Of a stretch of DNA of 55,355 nt, positions 44,025 to 52,095 are shown piece by piece (the first letter of the stretch is position 1; each line of letters begins with the position of its first letter). The DNA comes from Chitinophagales bacterium (lineage in GTDB: Bacteria > Bacteroidota > Bacteroidia > Chitinophagales > Chitinophagaceae), in NCBI GenBank assembly GCA_013298665.1, contig JAAFIK010000029.1, positions 1 to 55,355 on the forward strand. Reading direction: 5' to 3'. Below the pieces are notes generated by a model. That model was not told where the DNA came from and did not search any database. It worked only from the letters and a program-made list of their open reading frames with translations. A program made the translations under genes and the position numbers.

Positions 44025-44710
44025 TGTTTCACAAAAAACAGTTCCGAACCGGAACTGTGTCCCGTGGAACCTGTACTTTTGATGAAAAACAAGGAATGCC
44101 AAGGAGAAAATGGTCTGCTCAAACTGATATTACCCCTACACTTCTAAAATCAAGGGAAAAAAGAAAATGGCAAATTGCACTCAGGCGCTATATACTTGAG
44201 AGAAACCCTTGTAATGCCTATGCTCCTTATTTTGGTTTAGATATTGAAAATCTTCGCAAATGGCTGGAGTGCCAGTTTACGGCAGACATGGACTGGGCCG
44301 GTTTTGGTTCAAAGTGGCAGTTTGAGTACATTATACCCATCGCTTATTTTGATTTTAACCAGGACCTGGACTTTAAATTATGCTGGAATTTTGTGAACAT
44401 CCGCGTAGTCTCTATAGAAAAAGATGAAGGTCCTGCGCTTAAACCCGACCTGCTTATTGCCAGAAAGTATTTCGAATCATTATTTACAACCACCCGATAC
44501 CCCATTTGTGAAGCACTTTTACTAAAAGTTGACCAGATTCTGGCACACCAGCAACTGGAAACAAACCCGCAACAGGCATTTATACAAGAAAACCGGGCTT
44601 ACCTGGATATCATCAATACCTACTCCAACTTTGAATTTGAGCTACTCAACAAGGGACGCAATCCTGATGAAGTAAAAAAGGAACTGGATTTTCTCAAAAA
44701 GTATGAATAA
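44024..44710 (+). CDS. Degenerate HNH-nuclease-like protein between ybeY and mnmG
   Basis: 228 aa, translationally coupled to ybeY by the 1-bp overlap TGATG; MPRRKWSAQ at 44096 is an alternative start. The central part, FGSKWQFEYIIPIAYFDF followed by CWNFVNIRVVSIEKDEG, has the layout of phage-type HNH endonucleases (W-x-IDHIIP-x-x-F...NLxPL), but the key DH is EY here, so nuclease activity is unlikely. The C-terminal half is helical and ends KKELDFLKKYE. No named family recognised with confidence. A 9-bp stem-loop lies within its first codons. Confidence 0.7.
   Translation: MFHKKQFRTGTVSRGTCTFDEKQGMPRRKWSAQTDITPTLLKSREKRKWQIALRRYILERNPCNAYAPYFGLDIENLRKWLECQFTADMDWAGFGSKWQFEYIIPIAYFDFNQDLDFKLCWNFVNIRVVSIEKDEGPALKPDLLIARKYFESLFTTTRYPICEALLLKVDQILAHQQLETNPQQAFIQENRAYLDIINTYSNFEFELLNKGRNPDEVKKELDFLKKYE
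44038..44058 (+). repeat. Inverted repeat flanked by parS-like half-sites
   Basis: ACAGTTCCG-AAC-CGGAACTGT is a 9-bp stem with a 3-nt loop inside the first codons of the HNH-like gene. TGTTTCAC (44025-44032) precedes it and GTGGAAC follows at about 44064-44070. Joined, these two halves would spell the bacterial parS core. Confidence 0.5.
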
Positions 44711-44728
44711 GGAGTTGGTATAAGGAAA

Positions 44729-44736
44729 TAACTTTG
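44729..44736 (+). promoter_or_regulatory. Putative -7 promoter element of mnmG
   Basis: TAACTTTG, exact match to TAnnTTTG, in the 33-bp gap before the ATG at 44744. If used, the transcript would be nearly leaderless, so it may instead be a chance match. Confidence 0.35.
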
Positions 44737-44743
44737 CCGGATA

Positions 44744-46612
44744 ATGTTCCCGGAATACGATATAATAGTAGTTGGTGCCGGTCATGCCGGTTGTGAAGCC
44801 GCAGCCGCAGCGGCAAACCTTGGCAGTAAAGTGCTGCTGGTTACCATGAATATGCAAACCATTGCCCAAATGAGCTGTAACCCGGCGATGGGTGGTATTG
44901 CCAAAGGGCAGATTGTTAGAGAAATTGATGCCATGGGAGGGTATAGTGGTATTGTTACGGACCTTAGTACTATCCAATTCAGAATGCTCAATCGCTCAAA
45001 AGGTCCTGCTATGTGGAGCCCCCGCGCCCAAAACGACCGGATGCTTTTCGCCGCAAAATGGCGTGAAATGCTGGAACAGACCCCAAATGTGGACTTTTAT
45101 CAGGATACCGTTAATGGGCTTATTGTAAAAAATGGCCGTGTTTCAGGTGTTATCACCGGGTTGGGACATCAAATTCATGCGAAAGCCGTTGTGCTGACGA
45201 ACGGTACCTTTCTGAATGGTGTCATTCATATCGGCGATAAAAACTTCGGGGGTGGCCGGGTGGCAGAAAAAGCAGCGTCAGGTATCACGGAGCAATTGGT
45301 ATCACTCGGCTTTGAGAGCGATCGCCTTAAAACAGGAACCCCACCACGTATCGACGGACGTAGTCTTGACTACACAAAAATGGAGGAGCAACAAGGCGAT
45401 GCGGTGATGACAGGGTTTAGTTACATGGATATTCCCAAAATCAACATCCGGCAGCAGCGCAGTTGCTGGATTACCTATACCAACGATGCTGTACACGAAT
45501 TACTCAAAACTGGTTTTGAACGAAGCCCCATGTTCCAGGGTAGGATACAAGGTACCGGACCAAGGTACTGCCCAAGTATAGAAGATAAGATTAACCGGTT
45601 TGCCGACAGGGACCGGCATCAACTTTTTGTAGAACCGGAAGGATGGAATACCGTAGAGATCTATGTAAATGGATTCAGTACCTCCCTTCCGGAAGATGTA
45701 CAGTACAAAGCCCTGCAAATGGTTCCTGGCTTTGAAAACTGCCGGATGTTCAGACCGGGTTATGCTATTGAGTACGACTATTTTCCGCCAACACAGTTAA
45801 CCTTCAGTCTCGAAACAAAACTCATCAGCCACCTCTTTTTTGCCGGTCAGATCAATGGCACAACAGGATATGAAGAAGCCGCCTGCCAGGGACTTATGGC
45901 AGGAATCAATGCGCACCAGAAAGTAAGGGAGTTGGAGCCGGTGGTATTGAAACGTAGTGAAGCCTATATCGGGGTGCTTATCGACGACCTCATTAATAAG
46001 GGTACTGATGAACCATACCGGATGTTTACAAGCCGGGCAGAATTTCGCACCCTGCTTCGCCAGGATAATGCCGACCTTCGCCTTACTGCCAAAAGCTATG
46101 CATTAGGTCTTGCACGCCAGAACCGGATGGACCGGATGCTGGAGAAACAAAGTGGGGTGGAGCAGGCAAAGTTATTATTGCAGACCACCAACCTCGAACC
46201 CACAGAGGCAAACGAATTTTTAAAAAGCGTTTCTTCCGCGCCATTACTACAGAAGCAGAAAGCAGCCCAGCTTGTACTCAGGCCCATGATTGCACTTGCT
46301 GAAATGGCCGCACAGATCCCCAGGCTACAGGGAATACTGGCTCGGTTTGATACTGAAACCCTCGAACAAACCGAAATTCAGTTGAAATACGATACATACA
46401 TTGAAAAGGAAAAGGAACTGGTGCATAAAATGTCGCAACTGGAAGACCTTGCCATCCCATCCAACTTCAATTATGATAAACTGGTTTCACTATCCAATGA
46501 AGCACGGCAGAAATTCAACAGGATTAAACCGGCTACGCTTGGTCAGGCATCCCGTATATCCGGAGTAAACCCCAGCGATGTACAAATGCTGATGGTATAC
46601 ATGGGCAGATAG
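44744..46612 (+). CDS. mnmG: tRNA uridine-5-carboxymethylaminomethyl modification enzyme MnmG (GidA)
   Basis: 622-aa FAD-dependent enzyme that, with MnmE, modifies the wobble uridine of several tRNAs. FAD motif VVGAGHAGCEAAAAAANLG at residues 7-25; MSCNPAMGGIAKGQIVREIDAMGG; LKTGTPPRIDGRSLDYTKMEEQ; GYEEAACQGLMAGINAH; DEPYRMFTSRAEFRTLLRQDNADLRL; C-terminal helical tRNA-binding part ending with ASRISGVNPSDVQMLMVYM. Full length. Genes of this family often lie near the replication origin; here it is 7 kb from the candidate. Confidence 0.98.
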   Translation: MFPEYDIIVVGAGHAGCEAAAAAANLGSKVLLVTMNMQTIAQMSCNPAMGGIAKGQIVREIDAMGGYSGIVTDLSTIQFRMLNRSKGPAMWSPRAQNDRMLFAAKWREMLEQTPNVDFYQDTVNGLIVKNGRVSGVITGLGHQIHAKAVVLTNGTFLNGVIHIGDKNFGGGRVAEKAASGITEQLVSLGFESDRLKTGTPPRIDGRSLDYTKMEEQQGDAVMTGFSYMDIPKINIRQQRSCWITYTNDAVHELLKTGFERSPMFQGRIQGTGPRYCPSIEDKINRFADRDRHQLFVEPEGWNTVEIYVNGFSTSLPEDVQYKALQMVPGFENCRMFRPGYAIEYDYFPPTQLTFSLETKLISHLFFAGQINGTTGYEEAACQGLMAGINAHQKVRELEPVVLKRSEAYIGVLIDDLINKGTDEPYRMFTSRAEFRTLLRQDNADLRLTAKSYALGLARQNRMDRMLEKQSGVEQAKLLLQTTNLEPTEANEFLKSVSSAPLLQKQKAAQLVLRPMIALAEMAAQIPRLQGILARFDTETLEQTEIQLKYDTYIEKEKELVHKMSQLEDLAIPSNFNYDKLVSLSNEARQKFNRIKPATLGQASRISGVNPSDVQMLMVYMGR

Positions 46613-46871
46613 CTGAATTAAAAAAACAAATAATATATATTTGTCTGGTTATTATTAAGTTATTGTCAATAACAGCCCTAAGTACGTTAATCCCGTATTT
46701 TGCAGCCAACTGCAAAATCTGCCCGAAGAGCCAAACTTTTACCCCAAAGGGCAAAAGTCGGGTCAATTACTTCAGTACTGGTGAACGCGCTTTCCGTTGG
46801 CAAGAACGTTGATAAAACAAAAGCAGCAATGATTGTTTAACCAATAACCAGGGTTGTTAATACCAGTGGCC
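46613..46871. other. Intergenic region with two stem-loops after mnmG
   Basis: Contains TATATTTG (46635-46642, exact -7 match), a 9-bp stem (46697-46705 with 46710-46718, loop CCAA) and a second near-perfect 10-bp stem (46735-46744 with 46749-46758, loop CAAA). Neither is followed by a T run. It could be the structured leader of the downstream small gene. Confidence 0.5.
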
Positions 46872-47195
46872 ATGGAGGAAATAAATCTTAATAAACTTGT
46901 AGGGGAGTATTTTCAATTATCGGTGCCGCCCAAAACGGGGAGGGAAGCGTTGCACAAACTATTGGCCGTAAAAATTAACGGCCTTATTCAAACAGATTTT
47001 CATCAACTGATTGTATTACTGTACCGTGTGGACGTAAGCGAAGAAAAGCTGAAATACCTGCTGAAGATGAACAGGGATACAGACGCAGGGCAGGTAATAG
47101 CCGAATTAATCGTAGACCGGCTTTGCGAGAAAGCCATCAGTAAAATGAAATATAAAATGCCGCAGAAGGATATCGATGAAGCTGAACGCTGGTAA
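46872..47195 (+). CDS. Conserved small protein of unknown function
   Basis: 107 aa from the ATG at 46872 (MEEINLNKLVGEYFQ); another ATG at 46854 would add six residues. Fully helical, charged, soluble: ALHKLLAVKINGLIQTDFHQLIVLLYRVDVSEEKLKYLL, GQVIAELIVDRLCEKAISKMKYK. No recognisable domain. It may be expressed from a long structured leader; 6 bp separate it from the convergent hydroxylase gene. Confidence 0.72.
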   Translation: MEEINLNKLVGEYFQLSVPPKTGREALHKLLAVKINGLIQTDFHQLIVLLYRVDVSEEKLKYLLKMNRDTDAGQVIAELIVDRLCEKAISKMKYKMPQKDIDEAERW

Positions 47196-47201
47196 TAATG
47201 C

Positions 47202-47861
47202 CTATTTGAACATCAATTCCTTTACCTTTTCCTTGTCCTCTTTTTCTTTTTTCAGGTCGAACATTGTTCCAAACACGTGATCCCACAGCGTGGAGCTTAC
47301 CCCAAAACCCATGTGCTCGTTTTTGTAATGGTGCAGGTGGTGGTTGCGCCAGAGACCTTTCATCCACTTATAGGGAGGATTCCAGGCATGAATGGCATAA
47401 TGCATACTGCCGTAAATCAGATAGCCCAGCATAAAACCAGGAAAGAAAGCGAACACATGCTTACCCAACGCAACTGAAAAGATAAGGAAAAGCGTTGAGG
47501 CAATGATCAGGCTCGGTGCAGCAGGCATAAACAGCCGTTCTCTGTCGCGCGGATATTCGTGGTGGTTGCCATGAATGATGTATGAGATCTTCTTACCTTT
47601 TTCGCTGCTGGCGATGTAATGAAATACAAAGCGGTGCATGATGTATTCAAAAAAACTCCAGAAAATCATCCCACCCGCAAAAGTGAGGCTGATGCGCAAA
47701 GCATTAAAGTCCAGCTTTTCGGAAGAATACCAGGGCAGCAGTATTATGACCGGCAGGTACATACCCCAGATAACTAAGGGATGTGTTTTGGTGAGGTATT
47801 CTAAGTATTGATTTTTGAACAACTGGGCCTGCCCCTTATTGTGTATTTTTTGAAATTCCAT
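47202..47861 (-). CDS. Fatty acid hydroxylase superfamily membrane protein
   Basis: 219 aa from the ATG at 47861 (MEFQKIHNKGQAQLFKN). Four hydrophobic segments and the di-iron His boxes of fatty acid 2-hydroxylases: EYIMHRFVFHY, IIHGNHHEYPRDRERL, MHYAIH and WRNHHLHHYKNEHMGFGVSS. Ends VFGTMFDLKKEKED. It probably hydroxylates the acyl chain of a lipid, such as the 2-hydroxy fatty acids of sphingolipids common in this phylum; the exact substrate is inferred. Divergent from the FAH gene with overlapping promoter elements. Confidence 0.88.
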   Translation of the reverse strand: MEFQKIHNKGQAQLFKNQYLEYLTKTHPLVIWGMYLPVIILLPWYSSEKLDFNALRISLTFAGGMIFWSFFEYIMHRFVFHYIASSEKGKKISYIIHGNHHEYPRDRERLFMPAAPSLIIASTLFLIFSVALGKHVFAFFPGFMLGYLIYGSMHYAIHAWNPPYKWMKGLWRNHHLHHYKNEHMGFGVSSTLWDHVFGTMFDLKKEKEDKEKVKELMFK

Positions 47862-47880
47862 TCCACACGGGTTTATACGG

Positions 47881-47931
47881 CAAATATACAACATCAATTT
47901 TTTTACTGCGTTGTCAATAGGCTTAAATTTG
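47881..47931. promoter_or_regulatory. Divergent promoter pair between hydroxylase and FAH genes
   Basis: Minus strand TATATTTG at 47881-47888 (20 bp before the hydroxylase ATG) and plus strand TAAATTTG at 47924-47931 (18 bp before the FAH ATG) both match TAnnTTTG exactly. Each promoter's upstream contacts would fall on the other's core, so the two genes may compete or share control. Confidence 0.5.
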
Positions 47932-47948
47932 CCACTCAAACGATTACT

Positions 47949-48956
47949 ATGCGCTTAGTTACCTATTTAAAAAATGGAGAAGACCATCAACTGGCCATGC
48001 TTTTTGATGGCAAACTCTATGATATGGATGCCCTGCACAACGACTTGCCGGTAAGTATGGCCATGTTTCTGAATTATTGGGAAGACGTAATGCCCATTGC
48101 CAGGGCTGCAGAGCAACGCCTGAAAGACGGGGGATACAACAGGATATTCCCGGTAAACTACAACGAATCGAAAATACTGGCACCTGTACCACATCCTACC
48201 AGTTGCCGCGATGGTTATGCATTCCGGCAGCATGTAGCCGCTGCCCGGCGGAACAGGGGTGTGCCCATGATTCCGGAATTTGACCAGTACCCCATTTTCT
48301 ATTTTACCAACCACAACAGTATACAGGGCCCGGGCGATATCGTTTGTATGCCCGATCATTTTGAGAAACTGGATTTTGAGCTTGAAGCAGCCATTGTTGT
48401 TTGCAAATCCGGCAGAAATATACCCGCTGCAGAGGCAGATGAGTATATCGGCGGACTTATGATCATGAATGATATGAGCGCCCGCCGCCTCCAGATGGAA
48501 GAAATGCTCCTCAACCTTGGTCCTGCCAAAGGAAAAGATTTCAGTACAGTAATCGGCCCCATGCTGGTAACCCTTGATGAACTGGAACCCAATGAAGTAC
48601 CCTGCAAGGAAAACCATACAGGCAAAAGCTGGAACCTGGCCATGAAATGCCGGGTAAATGGTATTGAGCTTAGTTCGGCTAACCTGGCTGATATGGATTG
48701 GACTTTTGCCGAAATTATCGAACGCTGCAGCTATGGGGTTGATCTCTATGCCGGTGATGTGATTGGCAGCGGTACAGCAGGTACTGGCTGCCTGCTTGAA
48801 CTCAACGGCACCGGCAAACTCAACAACCCCGATTATGCAGAACAATGGCTGCAGCCAGGCGATGTGGTGGAAATGGAAATTGACGGGCTCGGTTTGCTCA
48901 GCAATACCATTGTTGCCGAAGAAACCACCTGGAGCATCTTACAATTGAAAAAATAA
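47949..48956 (+). CDS. Fumarylacetoacetate hydrolase family protein
   Basis: 335 aa from the ATG at 47949 (MRLVTYLKNGEDHQLAMLFDG); the longer frame from 47808 overlaps the divergent gene. FAH-fold metal ligands: DFELEAAIVV (Glu), GLMIMNDMSARRLQ (Asp) and GKDFSTVIGPMLV; DVIGSGTAGTGC marks the end. Family members hydrolyse or decarboxylate diketo acids in aromatic or sugar acid degradation. Followed 39 bp later by a flavin reductase-like gene, likely one operon, possibly in an aromatic-acid catabolic step. Confidence 0.88.
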   Translation: MRLVTYLKNGEDHQLAMLFDGKLYDMDALHNDLPVSMAMFLNYWEDVMPIARAAEQRLKDGGYNRIFPVNYNESKILAPVPHPTSCRDGYAFRQHVAAARRNRGVPMIPEFDQYPIFYFTNHNSIQGPGDIVCMPDHFEKLDFELEAAIVVCKSGRNIPAAEADEYIGGLMIMNDMSARRLQMEEMLLNLGPAKGKDFSTVIGPMLVTLDELEPNEVPCKENHTGKSWNLAMKCRVNGIELSSANLADMDWTFAEIIERCSYGVDLYAGDVIGSGTAGTGCLLELNGTGKLNNPDYAEQWLQPGDVVEMEIDGLGLLSNTIVAEETTWSILQLKK

Positions 48957-48995
48957 ACACGCAACCGGTGCGATGCAAAAACCGGATATACGGCT

Positions 48996-49877
48996 ATGGT
49001 CATTCAGCTCAACGAGATTAAACCTGCAGCGGCACAGGCTTACCTGCAGCATGCCATTGCACCAAGACCCATTTGTTTTGCCGCTACCATCGATAAAGAA
49101 GGCCGGGAAAACCTGAGTCCTTTCAGTTTCTTCAACCTCTTTTCAAGCAATCCGCCCATTGTAATTTTTTCACCCGCACGCCGGGTGCGCGACAATACCA
49201 CCAAACATACCCTGCAGAATGTACTGGAAGTACCCGAAGTCGTGATCAATATTGTGGACTATGCCATGGTGCAGCAAACCTCCCTTGCCAGTTGCGAATA
49301 TCCGCGCGACACGAGCGAATTTGTAAAAGCGGGCTTTACACCCGAAAAAGCACGGCTGCTGAGTGTACCGATGGTAAAGGAAGCAAAAATTAAGCTGGAA
49401 TGTAAGGTTATTGAGGTAAAGCCATTGGGTACAGAAGGCGGTGCGGGCAACCTTGTTATCTGCGAAGTACTTTGCATGCATATAGACGATAGCCTGCTTA
49501 ACGAAAACAATATGATTGACCAGACCAAACTGGAGCTGGTTGCCCGACTGGGTGGGGACTGGTATTGCCGGGTGGGGCCGGAAAACATGTTTAAGGTAGA
49601 AAAACCCAATATGCAATTGGGTATCGGTATTGACGCGCTGCCCATGTCTATCCGCAGCAGCAGGTACCTCACCGGCAATCACCTCGGTATGCTGGCCAAT
49701 GTACACGAAATGCCCCTGGTGGATGTTACGTTTAACGACGACCGGCTCAAAAACATCATCCAGTACTTCAGCATCAATCCTGAAGACATGGAAAAGGAAT
49801 TGCACCATTATGCCGCCCGGCTGCTGGATGCCGGTAAGGTAAGCGATGCCTGGCAGGTATTGCTGGCATTGAATTAA
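48996..49877 (+). CDS. Flavin reductase-like FMN-binding protein
   Basis: 293 aa. Flavin reductase-like split-barrel domain (residues about 15-200): IAPRPICFAATIDKEGRENLSPFSFFNLFSSNPPIVIFSPARR, NTTKHTLQNVLEVPEVVINIVDYAMVQQTSLASCEYPRDTSEFVKAGF, GNLVICEVLCMHID. A C-terminal extension of about 90 residues (WYCRVGPENMFKVEKPNMQLGIGIDALP) is typical of this subfamily. Binds FMN; may supply reduced flavin to a monooxygenase or act alone. Co-transcribed with the FAH gene. Confidence 0.88.
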   Translation: MVIQLNEIKPAAAQAYLQHAIAPRPICFAATIDKEGRENLSPFSFFNLFSSNPPIVIFSPARRVRDNTTKHTLQNVLEVPEVVINIVDYAMVQQTSLASCEYPRDTSEFVKAGFTPEKARLLSVPMVKEAKIKLECKVIEVKPLGTEGGAGNLVICEVLCMHIDDSLLNENNMIDQTKLELVARLGGDWYCRVGPENMFKVEKPNMQLGIGIDALPMSIRSSRYLTGNHLGMLANVHEMPLVDVTFNDDRLKNIIQYFSINPEDMEKELHHYAARLLDAGKVSDAWQVLLALN

Positions 49878-49945
49878 TGTAAAATTTAACAACTCCTTTA
49901 CACCAATCGGTTTATTTTCATTGCATAATCAACATCACTGCAAGG

Positions 49946-51130
49946 ATGACAGTATACCAATCGGACAAACAGCATAGCCCGTTAGCGGCCCTACCACATT
50001 TGACCATTGGTTTGATCCCATCCGCATTTGCCACAGTCAGGCACTGGTCTGCCCGGATTTTCAACACCACAACCTGTACTGCCAATGCCCTGCTGGCCTT
50101 GCTTCTTCTTTCACTCCACCTTTCTGCACAACCCCAATATAAGAACCTTGTTTTTGAGGGCGGGGGCATACGCGGTGTGGCTTATGCCGGTGCCTTACAT
50201 GTACTGGAAGCCAGGGGGATATTACCCCGTATCGAAAAAGTGGCCGGTACATCTGCCGGATCCATCATCGGGCTGATGGTGAGCCTCGGCTATACCGCCG
50301 CAGAGGTAGACTCGATTATGACCAACCTGAAGATTGAGCAGTTTAACGATGGCCGGGGCGGGCTGATCGGGAAATACACCCGGGTAAAAAAGTTTTACGG
50401 TATACACAAGGGTGATGTATTTGAGGAATGGATAGAAAGCCTGGTTGCCCGCAAAACCGGTTTGCCCGATTGTTCATTTGCGCAATTAGACTCGTTGCGG
50501 CAATACAACAGCCGGTATAAAAACTTTTATTGCATTGGTACCAACCTTACCCGCCAGCAGGCGGAAACCTTTTCGGCAGGTACCACCCCGCTTATGCCGC
50601 TTAAGGTTGCTGTGCGCATCAGTTGTGCCATTCCGCTGTTTTACAAACCCGTGCTGCTCGACAGTACCGGGCGTGTGGTGGAAACACCATCCAGAAACCA
50701 ACGTTACCAGGTATATGTGGATGGGGGTATTATGGCCAATTATCCCATCAACCTTTTTGATAGCTGCCGCGATGGTGGAAACCCCCTGTTTTGCACAAAC
50801 GTGGTACACAATTACCAAACCCTTGGCCTTAAGCTCGACCGGGTGGAGCAGGTAGAACAATTAGCCACATCTACCGAAATACCGCCCTATACCATCAGCA
50901 ACCTCAACGACTATATCAGCGCTTTTATGAACCTGATGATGGAAACGATGAACCGTAAGCCCGGACTGGAAAATGAAAAGAACCGGACCATCTATATCGG
51001 CTATGGTAATATCCTTTCCAAACCCAGGAAAATGAAACCGGAAGAAAAAAAGGCATTGTACGAAAGCGGGCAAACGGCTGTGGTACGGTTTCTTACTGCA
51101 TCCCCAGCCACTGGTGAGCACCCCCGGTAA
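49946..51130 (+). CDS. Exported patatin-like phospholipase
   Basis: 394 aa. A hydrophobic export segment at residues about 46-62 (LLALLLLSLHLSAQP) follows an unusually long N-terminal stretch, so the true start may lie downstream of the ATG at 49946, at a non-ATG codon. Patatin motifs: oxyanion GGGIRGVAYAGAL, nucleophile GTSAGS with Ser103, and Asp259 in YVDGGIMANYP: a complete Ser-Asp dyad. It hydrolyses acyl esters of lipids, probably at the outer membrane or outside. Ends at a strong bidirectional terminator. Confidence 0.9.
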   Translation: MTVYQSDKQHSPLAALPHLTIGLIPSAFATVRHWSARIFNTTTCTANALLALLLLSLHLSAQPQYKNLVFEGGGIRGVAYAGALHVLEARGILPRIEKVAGTSAGSIIGLMVSLGYTAAEVDSIMTNLKIEQFNDGRGGLIGKYTRVKKFYGIHKGDVFEEWIESLVARKTGLPDCSFAQLDSLRQYNSRYKNFYCIGTNLTRQQAETFSAGTTPLMPLKVAVRISCAIPLFYKPVLLDSTGRVVETPSRNQRYQVYVDGGIMANYPINLFDSCRDGGNPLFCTNVVHNYQTLGLKLDRVEQVEQLATSTEIPPYTISNLNDYISAFMNLMMETMNRKPGLENEKNRTIYIGYGNILSKPRKMKPEEKKALYESGQTAVVRFLTASPATGEHPR

Positions 51131-51172
51131 AATACCAGAAACAAAAAACCCCTGTTCATTGCAGGAGCCTCC

Positions 51173-51217
51173 ATAAAAAGCGGCTGCCCCGTACAACCGG
51201 GGCAGCCGCCTTTTTAT
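51173..51217. terminator. Strong bidirectional terminator
   Basis: A stem of about 18 bp with one mismatch (AGCGGCTGCCCCG / CGGGGCAGCCGCCT core) with A5 before and T5 after, between the convergent patatin and DUF4197 genes. Confidence 0.92.
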
Positions 51218-51242
51218 GGATACCGCTGTATATGCCCAAAAA

Positions 51243-51953
51243 CTATTTGATCAATCCGCCAAACACTTTCTTCAGGATGTCTGTTGTGCGGGCCAGGGGA
51301 TTGGCACGGATGTTTTTTTCTTCTTTGGAAATGAGGTCGAACAAGGCGCTGGTAGCCCTGTCGGTAACATAGCCCGGCAGATCGGGGTTGAGCTTTTTGA
51401 ATGTGGTGGGAATGCTGTTGTATTTCGTAACAATATCGCCGTAGTACCTGGTGGCTTCCACCTTATCCAGCGAAGCTTTGATGACCGGCAGGAAGGCCGC
51501 GACCAGTTTGCTTGTTGTTTTTTCCCGGAAATAATGCGTAGCACTGGTATCGCCGCCTTTGATCAGGTTGATGGCATCCGTAATCGTCATTTGCCGGATG
51601 GCATCAGCAAAGATCGGTTTGGCAAAGCCCACCGCGTCTTCCGCACCACGGTTGATCTGTAGAATGGCCTTATCTACCATATTGCCCATACCCACATTGC
51701 GCAGGGTTTTCTCAATCTTTTGTGCATCGGGTGGCAGCAACACTTTGTACAGGAGGTCTTTAAAAAAGCCATCTTCTTTATTGAGCTGGAGTACAGCCTT
51801 TACCACGCCATTGCTCAATGCCTCGCGGATGCCCTGACCCGCTTCGTTTTCGGTAACCCCCCCCACCGGTTTACCCGGCACCTGCGACAGTACATCGCAG
51901 GAATTGAGCAGCAGCCCCAGGGTAAGCAACGCAATCACATTTCTGATAGTCAT
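51243..51953 (-). CDS. DUF4197 lipoprotein
   Basis: 236 aa with lipoprotein signal MTIRNVIALLTLGLLLNSC (Cys19). The mature part matches DUF4197: GIREALSNGVVKAVLQLNKEDGFFKD, RNVGMGNMVDKAILQINRGAEDAVGFAKPIFADAIRQMTITDAINLIKGGDTSATHYF, ending DILKKVFGGLIK. Wholly helical; function unknown. Divergent from lysS. Confidence 0.9.
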   Translation of the reverse strand: MTIRNVIALLTLGLLLNSCDVLSQVPGKPVGGVTENEAGQGIREALSNGVVKAVLQLNKEDGFFKDLLYKVLLPPDAQKIEKTLRNVGMGNMVDKAILQINRGAEDAVGFAKPIFADAIRQMTITDAINLIKGGDTSATHYFREKTTSKLVAAFLPVIKASLDKVEATRYYGDIVTKYNSIPTTFKKLNPDLPGYVTDRATSALFDLISKEEKNIRANPLARTTDILKKVFGGLIK

Positions 51954-52040
51954 GATTATTTTTTTTGGTTAATATGCAAAACTGCTGCCAAAAAGCCATA
52001 CCGCCAAACTTTAACAAATACCCTTCCCCGCCCTTCGCCC

Positions 52041-52070
52041 TTGCTTACTGCCACCGATCTGTTACCTTTG
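52041..52070 (+). promoter_or_regulatory. Promoter of lysS
   Basis: TTG (52041-52043), 19-bp spacer, TACCTTTG (52063-52070): an exact Bacteroidota -33/-7 promoter, 25 bp before the lysS ATG. The best-formed promoter in the window. Confidence 0.75.
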
Positions 52071-52095
52071 CCCCACTTTTTAAAAAGGTTTTCGT

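Noticed and set aside
47967..48845. 292-codon open frame on the minus strand opposite the FAH gene
   Set aside because: Antisense shadow of a well-recognised enzyme; no domain in the translation.
49170..49892. 240-codon minus-strand frame opposite the flavin reductase gene
   Set aside because: Same reason: mirrors a conserved gene, His/Gln-rich translation without a fold.
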